NCBI GenBank assembly: GCA_046331625.1
Contig: JAXLQL010000001.1
Coordinates: forward strand, 310,001-374,000
DNA from: JAXLQL01 sp046331625
GTDB taxonomy: Bacteria; Acidobacteriota; Terriglobia; Bryobacterales; Bryobacteraceae
DNA length: 64,000 bases
Direction of reading: 5' to 3'
Shown here: positions 33,873 to 43,186 of the stretch, piece by piece
How the letters are laid out: each line of letters begins with the position of its first letter
How positions within the stretch are numbered: position 1 is the stretch's first letter
Notes under the pieces: generated by a model
Told to the model about the DNA's origin: nothing
Databases searched by the model: none
What the model saw: only the letters and a program-made list of their open reading frames with translations
Translations under genes and position numbers: made by a program

Positions 33873-34732
33873 GGAGCCGGCTCGGAGAGCTGGCGAGCCT
33901 GCCGCCAAGCAGTAAGAAGAGGGCCAATGGTCCACATCACCATCGAACCCGAGATCAGCAGCGTGACAAAGGTGCCCGAAAGAAATGTGGCCGGCTGGCG
34001 GATCCGAGTGGCCAGATCCACCGCGAAACCGGCCAGCGATTCGCCCAACGATCCAGCAAGTAGAATCAGCAACAGCATCAGGCGCCCCTCCGCCGGATCT
34101 CTGCGCAGTAAGCGCCGCGCAGCGATTGCCGCGATCACACCGAAGACGGCGATGACGAGGTAGACCCACGGGCGGTTCTGCCACCCCGCCCATCGGATCG
34201 CGGTCCCGATCCAATCCGCGCCGCTCGCGGCCTGGCGCATCCGTTCATCGAGGCTGCGAAGCCGCGCCGTATACTCGAGAAACAACAGAGCCGCAGAACC
34301 CGCCAGACCTCCGGAGAACCATCCGAACACGGGAACCGCCAGCGAGAAGCCGTGCCGCGGAAAGAAGAAGTATTGCGTGCCGAGAAACGTCACTGCGATC
34401 AGAATGGCGGGCAGGAACCCGAGTCCCGGAAGAGCCGTGAGGGGCGGCTGTGCGGCAAGGCGCAACCCATCCGAAGTCATCCCCACAGGCGAACGCGACG
34501 CGACTTCTGGGTCGTAGTCGCGCTTCCATTGCGCAAACGGTTCGGCCTCTCCGCCTGCCCAAAGGTACAACCCGTGAGGCAACTCCACAAGATTGTCGAG
34601 TGGCGTGACGAGCGTGAACAGAATGAAACCGGCAAGCGCGATTCGATACCAGCGTTCGAACGATGGCACCTTCGAGTAAACGATGCCAGCGACGACGCGC
34701 CAGCCAGAGGGGAGATCGTCCATCCGGTTCAT
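33869..34732 (-). CDS. Multi-pass membrane protein, unknown function
   Basis: 287 residues from ATG 34732, eight bases after the PQQ-propeller gene stop. Several hydrophobic segments: RIALAGFILFTLVTPL near the start, LGFLPAILIAVTFLGTQYFF, GWFSGGLAGSAALLFLEYT, YLVIAVFGVIAAIAA and a C-terminal TFVTLLISGSMVMWTIGPLL. Glu/Arg/Asp loops separate them. The frame stays open to 35734, but that stretch is the shadow of the PQQ gene. It is coupled to the next membrane-protein gene by a 4-base overlap. Function not recognised. Confidence 0.65.
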   Translation of the reverse strand: MNRMDDLPSGWRVVAGIVYSKVPSFERWYRIALAGFILFTLVTPLDNLVELPHGLYLWAGGEAEPFAQWKRDYDPEVASRSPVGMTSDGLRLAAQPPLTALPGLGFLPAILIAVTFLGTQYFFFPRHGFSLAVPVFGWFSGGLAGSAALLFLEYTARLRSLDERMRQAASGADWIGTAIRWAGWQNRPWVYLVIAVFGVIAAIAARRLLRRDPAEGRLMLLLILLAGSLGESLAGFAVDLATRIRQPATFLSGTFVTLLISGSMVMWTIGPLLTAWRQARQLSEPAP

Positions 34733-34740
34733 GCTCGCCG

Positions 34741-36204
34741 CTATTTCTTTCCGAAGCAGTAGAGCGTGTTGCGCGTGCGCAGATAGATCCGGTTGTCGAC
34801 GATCGCGGGCGTGGCGAAAATATCGTCTTCGAAATCGGCCTGCGACAGGATTTCCCACTCGGCGCCCGCCCGCAGCACGGTCACCTTGCCCGTCTGGCTC
34901 GCGATGTAGACTTTCCCTGCCCCGCCCACGGGCGACGAGTAGTAGGTATCCAGCGCGCCGACCACGCGGCCCTGCTTGAGGATCTTGCCATCCGCAGGAT
35001 CGAGCGCGGTCAGGATTCCGCTGTCTTTGATCAGGTACAGAACGCCATCGTAAATCAACGGCGTAGGCACGTTGGGCAGGAACTTCTGCATCTTCCAGAA
35101 GACCTGAGCTGAGTCCGTAATGTCGCCGTGGCCATTCGGTTTCATCGCCACCAGCACATTGCGCGACGCGCGGCGAGCTTGGGAGTTGTCCCAGTCTTTC
35201 TGGTCCCAGAACCCATCGCTCGCGAGATCGGTGTTCTCGAAACCGCGCTGCATCCGCGGATCGGAAGCGAGTTCCTCTTTTGAGATCAGGCCGTCTTTGT
35301 TCGCGTCGAACTTCTCGAGGATGGCGGAGAAGGGCGTGATCTCGGCGGGAGCTTCGGCTTCGCCGCCGCCTTCCCACCAGTGGGCGTAGATGCGGTCGCC
35401 CACGATCACGGGCGTCGACTTCGGCTGCCACGACATGCCGCGCATCCACCACAGCTTCTCGCCAGTGTCGGCCGAGTACGAGGTCAGATAGTAGGCGCCT
35501 GGCACGATGATCTCGGCCGGGCCCTTCGATGGCGTGTACAGGCTCGGGGTCGTGTACGATCGCGTCACCTCGGGCCGCGGCGTCTTCCACAGAACCTTGC
35601 CCGTGTCCTTGTCGAGTGCGAGCAAATAGGAATCGGTGTCCTGATCGCAGAGCATGATCAGCTTCTTGCCATGCAGGATGGGAGACGAGCCGTGTCCGTT
35701 GACGTTGTTGAACGGACCGAGCGGCATCTTCCACCGCTCTTTGCCGTCTCCGCTGTAAGCGATTAGACCGTAGTCGCCGAAGAAGACCCAGACGTTCGAT
35801 CCGTCAGTGACCGCGCTCGGAGAGGCGGGTGAGTTCGTGGGCTGGTAGCGTTCGAGGCGCGGCCGCGGGACCTCGCGCTGCCAGAGCACTTCGCCGGTCT
35901 TGCGCTGCACGGCCACGGTGAAGAGCTTGCCGCCGTCGTCGACGATCTTTTCGCGGTCCACGAGCTTCTTCTGGCCGCCGCTTGCGCCGGTGAGGAAAAT
36001 CCTGTCGCCTGCGATGACGGGAGACGAATGCCCGGCTGGCAATTTGACCTTCCAGATCACGTTTTTGTCAGGGGCGAGTTCAGAGGGCAGATCGGATGTA
36101 TTCACGGCCACGCCGCTGCCGTTCGGTCCACGGAAGCGAGGCCAGTCGGCGGCAACGGCGGCCGAGCCCAAAACGAAAATGGCGATCCATGCGCGCGCAG
36201 GCAT
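34741..36204 (-). CDS. Secreted PQQ-like beta-propeller protein with inserted EF-hand
   Basis: 487 residues with a signal peptide (MPARAWIAIFVLGSAAVAAD). The first motif, DWPRFRGPNGSG, and repeated blades of the type SSPVIAGDRIFLTG, TGKVLWKTPRP, TPVIVGDRIYAHW and ILTALDPADGKIL define a PQQ/BamB-type propeller common in Planctomycetes and Acidobacteria. Between blades, FDANKDGLISKEELASDP is a canonical calcium-binding EF-hand. It heads a run with two membrane-protein genes and follows holB by ten bases. It probably acts outside the cytoplasm as a binding or oxidoreductase-like protein; a true PQQ cofactor is not established. Confidence 0.82.
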   Translation of the reverse strand: MPARAWIAIFVLGSAAVAADWPRFRGPNGSGVAVNTSDLPSELAPDKNVIWKVKLPAGHSSPVIAGDRIFLTGASGGQKKLVDREKIVDDGGKLFTVAVQRKTGEVLWQREVPRPRLERYQPTNSPASPSAVTDGSNVWVFFGDYGLIAYSGDGKERWKMPLGPFNNVNGHGSSPILHGKKLIMLCDQDTDSYLLALDKDTGKVLWKTPRPEVTRSYTTPSLYTPSKGPAEIIVPGAYYLTSYSADTGEKLWWMRGMSWQPKSTPVIVGDRIYAHWWEGGGEAEAPAEITPFSAILEKFDANKDGLISKEELASDPRMQRGFENTDLASDGFWDQKDWDNSQARRASRNVLVAMKPNGHGDITDSAQVFWKMQKFLPNVPTPLIYDGVLYLIKDSGILTALDPADGKILKQGRVVGALDTYYSSPVGGAGKVYIASQTGKVTVLRAGAEWEILSQADFEDDIFATPAIVDNRIYLRTRNTLYCFGKK

Positions 36205-36214
36205 GGAGTCGAGT

Positions 36215-37255
36215 CTAACGGGCGCCGGCCAGATTGCGCAACTCGAGCACCATGGCGTCGAGCGCGATGTTCTTCTGCACGTTGCGGCGGAGAAGGCCGA
36301 GCAGTTCGTCAGTCTTGCTGACCGCAGCGCGGAGCCAATCGAAGGTGACGGCCTGCGCCAGTTGCACCAGCGGCTTCTCGAGGTCGGGATTACGAATGCC
36401 GGACACGCCTTCTCGAAGATGGAGCAGATCCGAGAGCAGAAGCAGCAACACCTTCAAGTAAGGCTCGAGCTTTTCCGACCGAGCTTGCGCCAGCTTCTCC
36501 GATTGCATCGCCCATGCGGCGAACGGCGACTTTCCGGCCGAACACTCGAGCAACACGCGCATCACTTCGCGCCGAGTTCGATACTTCTCCAGATCGAGCG
36601 TTGCTGCGATGCCGGGGCAGCCCGCCGCGAGCGCGATCCGGTCAGCCGTTTGGTCGAGCGCCTTCGACTTCACGAACGCATTCATTTCGTCGCGAGAGAG
36701 GCGGCCGAGCCGGATCGGAACCACGCGCGAGCGGATGGTAGGCAAAAGATCGTACGGGTTCTCGGCCGTGAGCACGATGATCAAGTACGGCGGCGGCTCC
36801 TCGAGCGTCTTGAGCAGCGAGTTGGCGGCTTGTTCGTTGGCGCGATCCACGGCGTCGATCAGGAAGACTCGACGGTTGCCCTGGAGCGGTCCGTATTGGG
36901 CGCGCTCCTTGAGCGTGCGCATCTGATGAATCGAGATCTGCCGGAGCGGTCCTTCGGGCGCGAACGTCACGAAATCTGGGTGTGAGGCGAGATGGAACGG
37001 GTCGTCATTGCGCTTTTCCGGCGCCAGCTTCTCGCGCTCGGCGAGGGTTTCCACGTTGTGGGGAAGGCTGAGGTCGTCTTGTTCGATGAGGTCGCGCTTG
37101 CCCACGAGTTCGGCCGCGAAGCGGCGAGCGAGCGTCGCCTTCCCCACGCCTTCCGGACCTTCGAAGAGCAAGGTCTGGGGGATCCGCTCGCGAGAGATGA
37201 GCCCTTCGAGCAACTCGATCGCGGTGGGGTTGCCGAAGAAGTTGTCGCGAATCAT
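36215..37255 (-). CDS. holB: DNA polymerase III subunit delta prime
   Basis: 346 residues. Clamp-loader AAA+ protein: LLFEGPEGVGKATLARRFAA (Walker A near 33-41), VFLIDAVDRANEQAANSLLK, TLEEPPPYLIIVLTAENP and the sensor-1 SRVVPIRLGRL. The zinc-binding cysteines of many DnaX proteins are absent, as expected for delta prime. No tmk lies beside it. The start at ATG 37255 is just upstream of a dispersed repeat. Confidence 0.88.
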   Translation of the reverse strand: MIRDNFFGNPTAIELLEGLISRERIPQTLLFEGPEGVGKATLARRFAAELVGKRDLIEQDDLSLPHNVETLAEREKLAPEKRNDDPFHLASHPDFVTFAPEGPLRQISIHQMRTLKERAQYGPLQGNRRVFLIDAVDRANEQAANSLLKTLEEPPPYLIIVLTAENPYDLLPTIRSRVVPIRLGRLSRDEMNAFVKSKALDQTADRIALAAGCPGIAATLDLEKYRTRREVMRVLLECSAGKSPFAAWAMQSEKLAQARSEKLEPYLKVLLLLLSDLLHLREGVSGIRNPDLEKPLVQLAQAVTFDWLRAAVSKTDELLGLLRRNVQKNIALDAMVLELRNLAGAR

Positions 37256-37309
37256 TGGGGGCTCCGAGGGGTTGGCCTGATTTCACGGGTCTTGACGCGG
37301 ACGCCGGTA

Positions 37310-37352
37310 GCGGCACTGAAGTCCCGCGCAGGCTGAGTCCAGCCCCACATTC
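37310..37352 (+). repeat. Dispersed double-hairpin repeat, diverged copy
   Basis: GCACTGAAGTCCCGCGCAGG then CTGAGTCCAGCCCCACA. Both hairpins carry substitutions compared with the 32.1 kb copy. Located between holB and udg on the plus-strand orientation. Confidence 0.75.
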
Positions 37353-37360
37353 GGCTGCGC

Positions 37361-38203
37361 TCAGTCATAGACGAAGTGAAACACCTTCTTCAGATCTTCC
37401 CAGGCTTCCCGCTTGGCGTTCTGATTGTAGGGGCGCAGCAGGTACGAGGGATGGTAGGTCACCATCACCGGCGTATCACGCCACTTATGCCACTTCCCGC
37501 GGAGCTTCATCACTCCTTCCGTGGTGCCGAGCAGAGCCTTGGTGGCGGTGCTTCCCAGGCAACAAATTGCTTTGGGCTGGATCACCATGAGTTGCCGAAA
37601 CAGGAACTGGCCGCAGGTTTCCATTTCGTCCGGCTGCGGCGTACGATTCTCCGGAGGCCGGCACTTCACCACGTTGCAGATGTACATGTCCACGCGGCGG
37701 GCGGGGATGCCCTCCTTCGAACACGTGTTGTCGATCATCTGCGTGAGCAGTTGGCCGGCTTTGCCCACGAACGGTAGCCCTTGCGCGTCTTCATCAGCGC
37801 CCGGACCTTCGCCTACGAAGACCAATCGCGATGACTCGTTGCCCGACCCGAACACGATCTTGTTCCGGCCCTGGCAGAGGCGGCATCGCTTGCAGTCCCC
37901 GATGTCGGTGCGGATGAGCTCCATCGTGTCGTTGTCGGGAGCGAGCGAGGGCAGAGCGATGTTTTGCATGACGGGCTTCGACTCGGGCGGCATCGCAACC
38001 GGCGGAGGCGCGACGGCCGGCGGCGGAGTGACGGCCGGCGGGGGCGGTGGTGGCGGCACAGCGACCCGGGGAGCAACGGGCGCCTTCGGAATCGCGATCG
38101 GCTCCGGCGCCGCCACTGGTGCGGGCGCATCGTGCTTCCAGAGTTCGGTGAAGCCCAGGTCGCGATAGAAGTCGAGGTAACGGCGGAGTTCGTCGCGGTT
38201 CAT
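37361..38203 (-). CDS. Uracil-DNA glycosylase, family 4/5 type (Fe-S)
   Basis: 280 residues. Removes uracil from DNA. The N-terminal ~80 residues are mostly Pro/Ala linker. The catalytic core begins at ~95 with CKRCRLCQGRNKIVFG (C104, C107 and C110; first Fe-S ligands) and FVGEGPGADEDAQGLPFVGK (motif A, with the GEGPGADED catalytic loop of family 4). YICNVVKCRPPENRTP and the YHPSYLLR motif follow. The start at 38203 overlaps the coaBC stop by four bases, so it is probably translated with coaBC. Confidence 0.9.
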   Translation of the reverse strand: MNRDELRRYLDFYRDLGFTELWKHDAPAPVAAPEPIAIPKAPVAPRVAVPPPPPPPAVTPPPAVAPPPVAMPPESKPVMQNIALPSLAPDNDTMELIRTDIGDCKRCRLCQGRNKIVFGSGNESSRLVFVGEGPGADEDAQGLPFVGKAGQLLTQMIDNTCSKEGIPARRVDMYICNVVKCRPPENRTPQPDEMETCGQFLFRQLMVIQPKAICCLGSTATKALLGTTEGVMKLRGKWHKWRDTPVMVTYHPSYLLRPYNQNAKREAWEDLKKVFHFVYD

Positions 38204-39408
38204 GCGTGAACAGCCAGCCGGAGATGCGCGATCTGATCGAGGATGTGCTCGGCCGCATCGCGCTTCGACATTTTCGGAAGGAACACGGGCTCACCGCCTC
38301 GCGGGATCAGCACCACTTCGTTGTTGTCGGAATCGAACCCGGTGCCTTCCTGATTCACCAGGTTGCCGACGATCATGTCGCAGTTCTTCGTATCCATTTT
38401 ACGGCGTGCTTCGGAGACGAGGTTCTGTGTTTCGGCGGCGAAACCGATCAGGATACGATCGCCTTTGTTGCGCCCCACTTCGGCAAGGATGTCTGGCGTC
38501 GGCGCAAGGTCGAGCGAAAGGCGGGCGGCAGTCTTCTTCACTTTCTGGGTGGGGACGTTCTCGATGTGGTAGTCCGCCACCGCGGCAGACTTGATGACGA
38601 TCGATGCTTCCCGGAGGTGATCCATCACGGCCTTGCGCATCTCGAGTGCGGACTGCACCTTCACCACCGTCGCGCCGGCCGGAGGAGACAGGCGAACGGG
38701 TCCGGAAACGAGGATGACCTTCGCGCCGCGCCGGAGAGCCGCTTCGGCAACCGAGTAACCCATCTTGCCGCTCGAGCGATTGGAGATGAAGCGGACAGGG
38801 TCGATCGCTTCCTGGGTGGGTCCGGCGGTGATGAGGATGGTGTCGCCTTCGAGGTCGTGCTTGACAGCGGCGGCTTGCATTACGGCATCGGCAATTCGTT
38901 CGGGCTCAGGGAGACGCCCCGCGCCGACAACGCCGCATGCGAGCAGGCCTTCATCCGGCGGGATGATGTGGTGGCCGCGCGCGCGCAGGGTTTCGAGATT
39001 CGCCCGCGTGGCCGCGTGGTTCCACATGTTGGTATTCATGGCCGGCGCGAGGATCACTTTACCGGTGAAGGCGAGGTAGAGCGTAGTCAGGAAGTCGTTC
39101 GCAAGCCCGTTGGCGAAGCGTGCAAGAAGGTCGGCGGTGGCGGGCGCGACCACGAGCAGTTCGTTCTCCTGCGCGACGCGGATGTGCTCCACGGAACTGG
39201 CCAGGGTCTCCTCCGCGCTGCGGGTGGCGAAGAGGTCCGTGATGACCTTGCCTCCGGTTAACGTGGCGAAGGTGAGGGGAGTGATGAACTGCTGCGCGGC
39301 TTCGGTCATCACGACTTGGACGGTACAGCCGCGTTCCATGAGGGCGCGAGCGAGTTCGGCGGATTTGTACGCCGCGATGCCGCCGCCGACGCCGAGGACT
39401 GCCTTCAC
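38200..39408 (-). CDS. coaBC: Bifunctional phosphopantothenoylcysteine decarboxylase / phosphopantothenate-cysteine ligase
   Basis: 402 residues, the usual fused CoA-biosynthesis enzyme. The N-terminal CoaC flavoprotein half has GVGGGIAAYKSAELARALME, LAPAMNTNMWNHAATRANLE and the ACGVVGAGRLPEP substrate cysteine. The CoaB half has ITAGPTQEAIDPVRFISNRS and SSGKMGYSVAEAALRRGA, ending with GFAAETQNL and MIVGNLVNQEGTGFDSDNNE. It is preceded by rpoZ (after a repeat) and followed by udg with 4-base overlap. Confidence 0.95.
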   Translation of the reverse strand: MKAVLGVGGGIAAYKSAELARALMERGCTVQVVMTEAAQQFITPLTFATLTGGKVITDLFATRSAEETLASSVEHIRVAQENELLVVAPATADLLARFANGLANDFLTTLYLAFTGKVILAPAMNTNMWNHAATRANLETLRARGHHIIPPDEGLLACGVVGAGRLPEPERIADAVMQAAAVKHDLEGDTILITAGPTQEAIDPVRFISNRSSGKMGYSVAEAALRRGAKVILVSGPVRLSPPAGATVVKVQSALEMRKAVMDHLREASIVIKSAAVADYHIENVPTQKVKKTAARLSLDLAPTPDILAEVGRNKGDRILIGFAAETQNLVSEARRKMDTKNCDMIVGNLVNQEGTGFDSDNNEVVLIPRGGEPVFLPKMSKRDAAEHILDQIAHLRLAVHA

Positions 39409-39456
39409 AATCGAACTCCGGCTTGTGAGCGAGACTGCAGCCTGCCCCAGCTCGGA

Positions 39457-39500
39457 AGCGGGACTAAAAGTCCCGCGCTGGCTAAAGCCCGCCCTACACG
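39457..39500 (+). repeat. Dispersed double-hairpin repeat (CCTACA-type)
   Basis: GCGGGACTAAAAGTCCCGC (one extra base in the palindrome centre), then GCTGGCTAAAGCCCGCCCTA and CACGG. This belongs to the second sub-type that ends CCTACA and has GCTGGCTAAAGCCCGC as hairpin 2. It lies in the rpoZ-coaBC spacer. Confidence 0.8.
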
Positions 39501-39585
39501 GAGGGCAAGTGCTGATATCGAAAACGGCATGCTTTCACGGGCCTCAGCGCGAGACTGCGCAGACTGACATCTGCAGCACAGCAAC

Positions 39586-39834
39586 CTACTCGGACTTGGC
39601 AGCGGCTTCCTCGAGCGCCGCCTGCAGGTTCGGGTCGTTGTAGTTGATCAACCCGCGACGGACCTCTTCCATCGACGTCACGGTGGGCTTGCGCGTGGTG
39701 GTGGGCAAGAACGACCGCGCCCCGGACTGCAACTGCCGCGCCCGCTTGGCGGAGACGATGATGAAGCGGTAGGTGCTCTGTTCCGGATCGTCCGGAATCA
39801 TGTAATTCATGTTGCGAATGATCGCGTCGCTCAT
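39586..39834 (-). CDS. rpoZ: DNA-directed RNA polymerase omega subunit
   Basis: 82 residues. Small RNA polymerase subunit helping beta' folding. YRFIIVSAKRARQLQSGARS corresponds to the conserved core (RAR-QLQ-GA) and PTVTSMEEVRRGLINY the tail seen in many Acidobacteria/Proteobacteria. Position between gmk and coaBC is the usual order. It starts three bases after the gmk stop. Confidence 0.88.
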   Translation of the reverse strand: MSDAIIRNMNYMIPDDPEQSTYRFIIVSAKRARQLQSGARSFLPTTTRKPTVTSMEEVRRGLINYNDPNLQAALEEAAAKSE

Positions 39835-39837
39835 GGT

Positions 39838-40467
39838 TCAATCTCCATTGCTGCTTTGCAGCGCTCCAAAACTCTCGAGAATCGGCCGGATTCGCTCTTC
39901 CATCCGAACCCGCCGGATCCGTTCGGCCTGCACGATCGCCTTCAGCCGCGCTAGCGCTTCGTCGATTTCGGAGTTGACGAGCACATAGTCGTACTGGCCG
40001 TAGTTGCCGATTTCGGCGGCGGCTTCGCGCAAACGCCGCTGAATCACCGCCTCGGAATCCTCTGACCGTGCTCGCAGTCTTTTCTCCAACTCTTCCCGTG
40101 AGGGGGCTAGGATGAAGATCGAGACGGCGTCGGGGATCCGATCCTTTAATTGTCGCGCACCCTGGACATCGATGTCCAGGACGAGGTCTTTGCCTTCGTT
40201 TCGCGCCTGATCGAGGTAACTGCGGTGGGTGCCGTAGTAATTGCCGAAGACCTCGGCCCACTCGAGGAATTCCTGGTTGGCGATCATGGCCTCGAAATGC
40301 GATCGCTCCACGAAGTGGTACGCCTCGCCCTGCTTCTCTTTGCCACGCGGACCGCGAGTGGTGTACGAGATCGAGAAGACGAGCCTCTGGTCAGCAGCGA
40401 GCAGCCCGTTGACCAAGGTGGACTTGCCCGATCCCGACGGCGCCGAAATGATGAAGACGGTGGTCAT
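39838..40467 (-). CDS. gmk: Guanylate kinase
   Basis: 209 residues. Phosphorylates GMP to GDP. VFIISAPSGSGKSTLVNGLL is the P-loop; FSISYTTRGPRGKEKQGEAY binds GMP; LDIDVQGARQLKDRIPDAVS and the adenine loop EERIRP-type tail complete the fold. ATG overlaps the yicC stop by four bases. Confidence 0.96.
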   Translation of the reverse strand: MTTVFIISAPSGSGKSTLVNGLLAADQRLVFSISYTTRGPRGKEKQGEAYHFVERSHFEAMIANQEFLEWAEVFGNYYGTHRSYLDQARNEGKDLVLDIDVQGARQLKDRIPDAVSIFILAPSREELEKRLRARSEDSEAVIQRRLREAAAEIGNYGQYDYVLVNSEIDEALARLKAIVQAERIRRVRMEERIRPILESFGALQSSNGD

Positions 40468-41360
40468 TCGAGGTTCAGCGACTGCTCCCGGATTTTCTCG
40501 ATTTCCGCTTTCACAGCCAGAGCATGCTCGGCGATGCCACGCCCGAGTTCACCAGCCGCGTTCGACTTCGACAGGACGGTATTGGTCTCGCGGTGCATCT
40601 CCTGCGCCAGGAACTCGATCTTCTTGCCCATCTCGCCACCTGCGGCGAGCAGTTCGCCGAGCCGCGCGGTGTGGATCTCGAGCCGGGCCAATTCTTCGCT
40701 GATGTCGCTGCGGTCAGAGAGAATGGCGGCTTCCTGCGCTAACCGCGCCGGATCGATCGCGGCGCCTTGCAACATTTCTCCCAATCTTTGTTGCATGCGA
40801 TCCTGCAGAGCGGGCACGACGGCGGAACGGAGGTCCACCATTTTCGCGCGAGCGGCGGCGATCCGCTGGACGTGACCGCGCACCGCCGCCGCCGTGGCAG
40901 CGCCTTCGCGAGCGCGCTCCGCGTTGAGTGCGGCGATTGCCTCTTCGATGGCACCCGTCACGCCCGATTCGAGACCGGTGAGATCGTCAGGGTTCGCGTC
41001 ACCGATCATTCCCGGAAGGCGAAGGGCGACGTTGAGGTCGGGTTCGCCGGCCAGGTTGAATTCGCGCTTGGCCTGTTGAAAAGCGTCGAGCCACGCTTGC
41101 AGCAGCGGCTTGTTCACGGCAGAGCCGAGCGTGGCCGGATTGCGGCTGAAGTGCGCGCGGATGGAAATGTGGCCGCGGGCGATGTGAGCCGAAACCGCCT
41201 TGCGCATGGCGTTCTCGGTGGGGTCGAGATCCGGAGGCAGATGGAATTGCAGATCGAGCCCGCGATGGTTCACCGCGCGCAGGCTGATGGTGAGATCGCC
41301 CTCGGGCAAAGTGCGCCGCACGCGCGCGAATCCGGTCATGCTGCGAATGGGGTTGGCCAT
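40464..41360 (-). CDS. yicC: YicC-family endoribonuclease
   Basis: 298 residues. The start MANPIRSMTGFARV is the conserved YicC N-terminus; a TTG one codon upstream is the alternative. LQFHLPPDLDPTENAMRKAV, the RARE/RAREG-type helix in the middle, and the C-terminal GKKIEFLAQEMHRETNTVLSK with the FIREQ-type end KIREQSLNLE agree with YicC/YloC. The family degrades RNA with other nucleases. It overlaps the ABC exporter stop by one base (TGATG) and gmk by four. Confidence 0.9.
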   Translation of the reverse strand: MANPIRSMTGFARVRRTLPEGDLTISLRAVNHRGLDLQFHLPPDLDPTENAMRKAVSAHIARGHISIRAHFSRNPATLGSAVNKPLLQAWLDAFQQAKREFNLAGEPDLNVALRLPGMIGDANPDDLTGLESGVTGAIEEAIAALNAERAREGAATAAAVRGHVQRIAAARAKMVDLRSAVVPALQDRMQQRLGEMLQGAAIDPARLAQEAAILSDRSDISEELARLEIHTARLGELLAAGGEMGKKIEFLAQEMHRETNTVLSKSNAAGELGRGIAEHALAVKAEIEKIREQSLNLE

Positions 41361-43171
41361 CAATCCGCCTCCAGAAACTGTAACTCATGCAGACGCTGGT
41401 ACAAGCCGCCCTCGCGGAGGAGCTCCGCGTGCGTACCGGTCTCACGGATCCGGCCGCCTTCCAAAACCACGATCTGATCGGCGCGCCGAATGGTGGAGAG
41501 CCGGTGCGCGATGACGAAGACGGTGCGCCCGGCCATCAGGTTCGAGAGCGCTCGCTGCACCTCGCGCTCGGACTCGGAATCGAGATGCGAAGTGGCTTCA
41601 TCGAGGATGAGGATCGGCGCGTTCTTGAGCAGCGCGCGAGCGATGGCGATGCGCTGGCGCTGTCCGCCGCTGAGCTTGGCGCCGCGCTCGCCGATCATGG
41701 TGTCGAACCCCAAGGGCAGCGCGTCAATGAACTCGTCGGCCATGGCGTTTCGCGCGGCCTCGCGCACTTCGGCATCGGTCGCGTCGCGGCGGCCGTAGCG
41801 GATGTTGCTCGCCACGGTCTCGTTGAAGAGGAACGTGTCCTGCGCAACGATAGCGATTTGCGAGCGTAGACTCCCGAGCGTGTATTCGCGAACATCGCGC
41901 CCATCGATAACGACACTTCCCTTGGTGGCGTCATAGAGGCGCGGGATCAGGTTCGCGAGCGTGGACTTCCCTGCCCCACTGGGTCCCACGAAAGCGACTA
42001 CCTCACCGGCCTTCACTTCGATGTCGACGTTGTCGAGGATCCAGCCTTCAGTAGTGGCCGGATAGCGGAACCAGACGCGATCGAAGCGCACGGACTGGCC
42101 GAACTTCGCGAGCCTCACGGCGTTCGGCGCGTCTTTGACGGTCTGCTCGCGATCGAGGTATTCGAACACGCGCTGCGACGCGCCGAGGGCCTGCTGAAAG
42201 ATGTTGTGGATCCCCGTGAGGCGCTTGACGGGCTCATAGAGCATCAGCAAAGCGACGATGAAACTGGTGAATTCGCCGGTGGTCATCTGCTCAGCTTTGA
42301 TCTGATTGCGCGCGTAGGTAAGCAGGCCGACGATGGTGAGCGCGCCGAAAAATTCGATGAGAGGAGAGGCGAGGGCTTGCTGCGCGACGTAGCGCAGGCT
42401 GCTGGTTTTGAGCCGTCGGGAGGCAGCGGCAAAGCGGTTTGACTCGTGTTCCTCGGCGCCGAACGTCTTCACAACGGTGTGGCCGCTGAGCGTTTCCTGG
42501 AGGATTTGGTTGAGTTCGGCTGCATCGTCTTGGGCGGTGCGCGTGGCGCGGCGGATCTTCTTGCCGATCCTCGCGGTTGGAACGAGGACGAACGGTAGGA
42601 GAGTCAGGCTGACGAGCGCGAGTTTCCAATCCGTCTGGATCACGACGAAGAGCAATCCGATGGCGGCGAACGTTTGGCGGAGCCAATCCGCCATCATGTG
42701 CGAGACCGCGACCTGGATCTTTTCGATGTCGTTCATGATCGACGACATCAGGCGGCCGGTGGAGTGCGTTTCGTAGAAGGCGGAGTCTTGGCGAAGGAGC
42801 CGGTCATAGATGGCCTGGCGGAGATCGTTGACCGCGGAGAAGCCGACGTGATTGACGAGATAGTTGCCGAAGTATTCGCTGGCGCCTTTGATGATGAAGA
42901 CGGCGAGGATGCCGGCGGCGACCATGGTCCAGACGTTGTGGATGAGGCTGGGCGGGATGAGTTGGTGCAGGTAGAGCGTGTGTCCGAGAACGGTGATGAG
43001 TTGGACGGGCGCGTCGGCGGACTTGGGGTCGAGGCCGCGGTCGAAGACGGGGCGGATGAGGAGTGCGATGAGAGCGTGGGCGGCTCCGGCGACGGCCATG
43101 AGGATGACTGATCCACCGAGCGCTCCCCAATAGGGTCGCGTATATGAGAGGAGTCGTCGCAATTCGCTCAT
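41360..43171 (-). CDS. ABC exporter, MsbA/LmrA-like
   Basis: 603 residues: an N-terminal six-helix membrane domain (e.g. LGGSVILMAVAGAAHALIAL, FAAIGLLFVVIQTD) fused to an ATPase domain. GPSGAGKSTLANLIPRLYD (Walker A), LSGGQRQRIAIARALLKN (signature), ILILDEATSHLD (Walker B) and VIAHRLSTI (H-loop) are all intact. MsbA-type proteins flip lipid A or other lipids; a peptide or drug substrate cannot be excluded. It precedes the yicC-gmk-rpoZ-coaBC cluster in the same direction and may be cotranscribed with it. Confidence 0.88.
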   Translation of the reverse strand: MSELRRLLSYTRPYWGALGGSVILMAVAGAAHALIALLIRPVFDRGLDPKSADAPVQLITVLGHTLYLHQLIPPSLIHNVWTMVAAGILAVFIIKGASEYFGNYLVNHVGFSAVNDLRQAIYDRLLRQDSAFYETHSTGRLMSSIMNDIEKIQVAVSHMMADWLRQTFAAIGLLFVVIQTDWKLALVSLTLLPFVLVPTARIGKKIRRATRTAQDDAAELNQILQETLSGHTVVKTFGAEEHESNRFAAASRRLKTSSLRYVAQQALASPLIEFFGALTIVGLLTYARNQIKAEQMTTGEFTSFIVALLMLYEPVKRLTGIHNIFQQALGASQRVFEYLDREQTVKDAPNAVRLAKFGQSVRFDRVWFRYPATTEGWILDNVDIEVKAGEVVAFVGPSGAGKSTLANLIPRLYDATKGSVVIDGRDVREYTLGSLRSQIAIVAQDTFLFNETVASNIRYGRRDATDAEVREAARNAMADEFIDALPLGFDTMIGERGAKLSGGQRQRIAIARALLKNAPILILDEATSHLDSESEREVQRALSNLMAGRTVFVIAHRLSTIRRADQIVVLEGGRIRETGTHAELLREGGLYQRLHELQFLEAD

Positions 43172-43186
43172 GCGGCGGCTCCGACT

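Noticed and set aside
33869..35734. 621-residue minus-strand frame as one long protein
   Set aside because: Only the last 287 residues read as protein; the N-terminal part is the shifted shadow of the PQQ-propeller gene.
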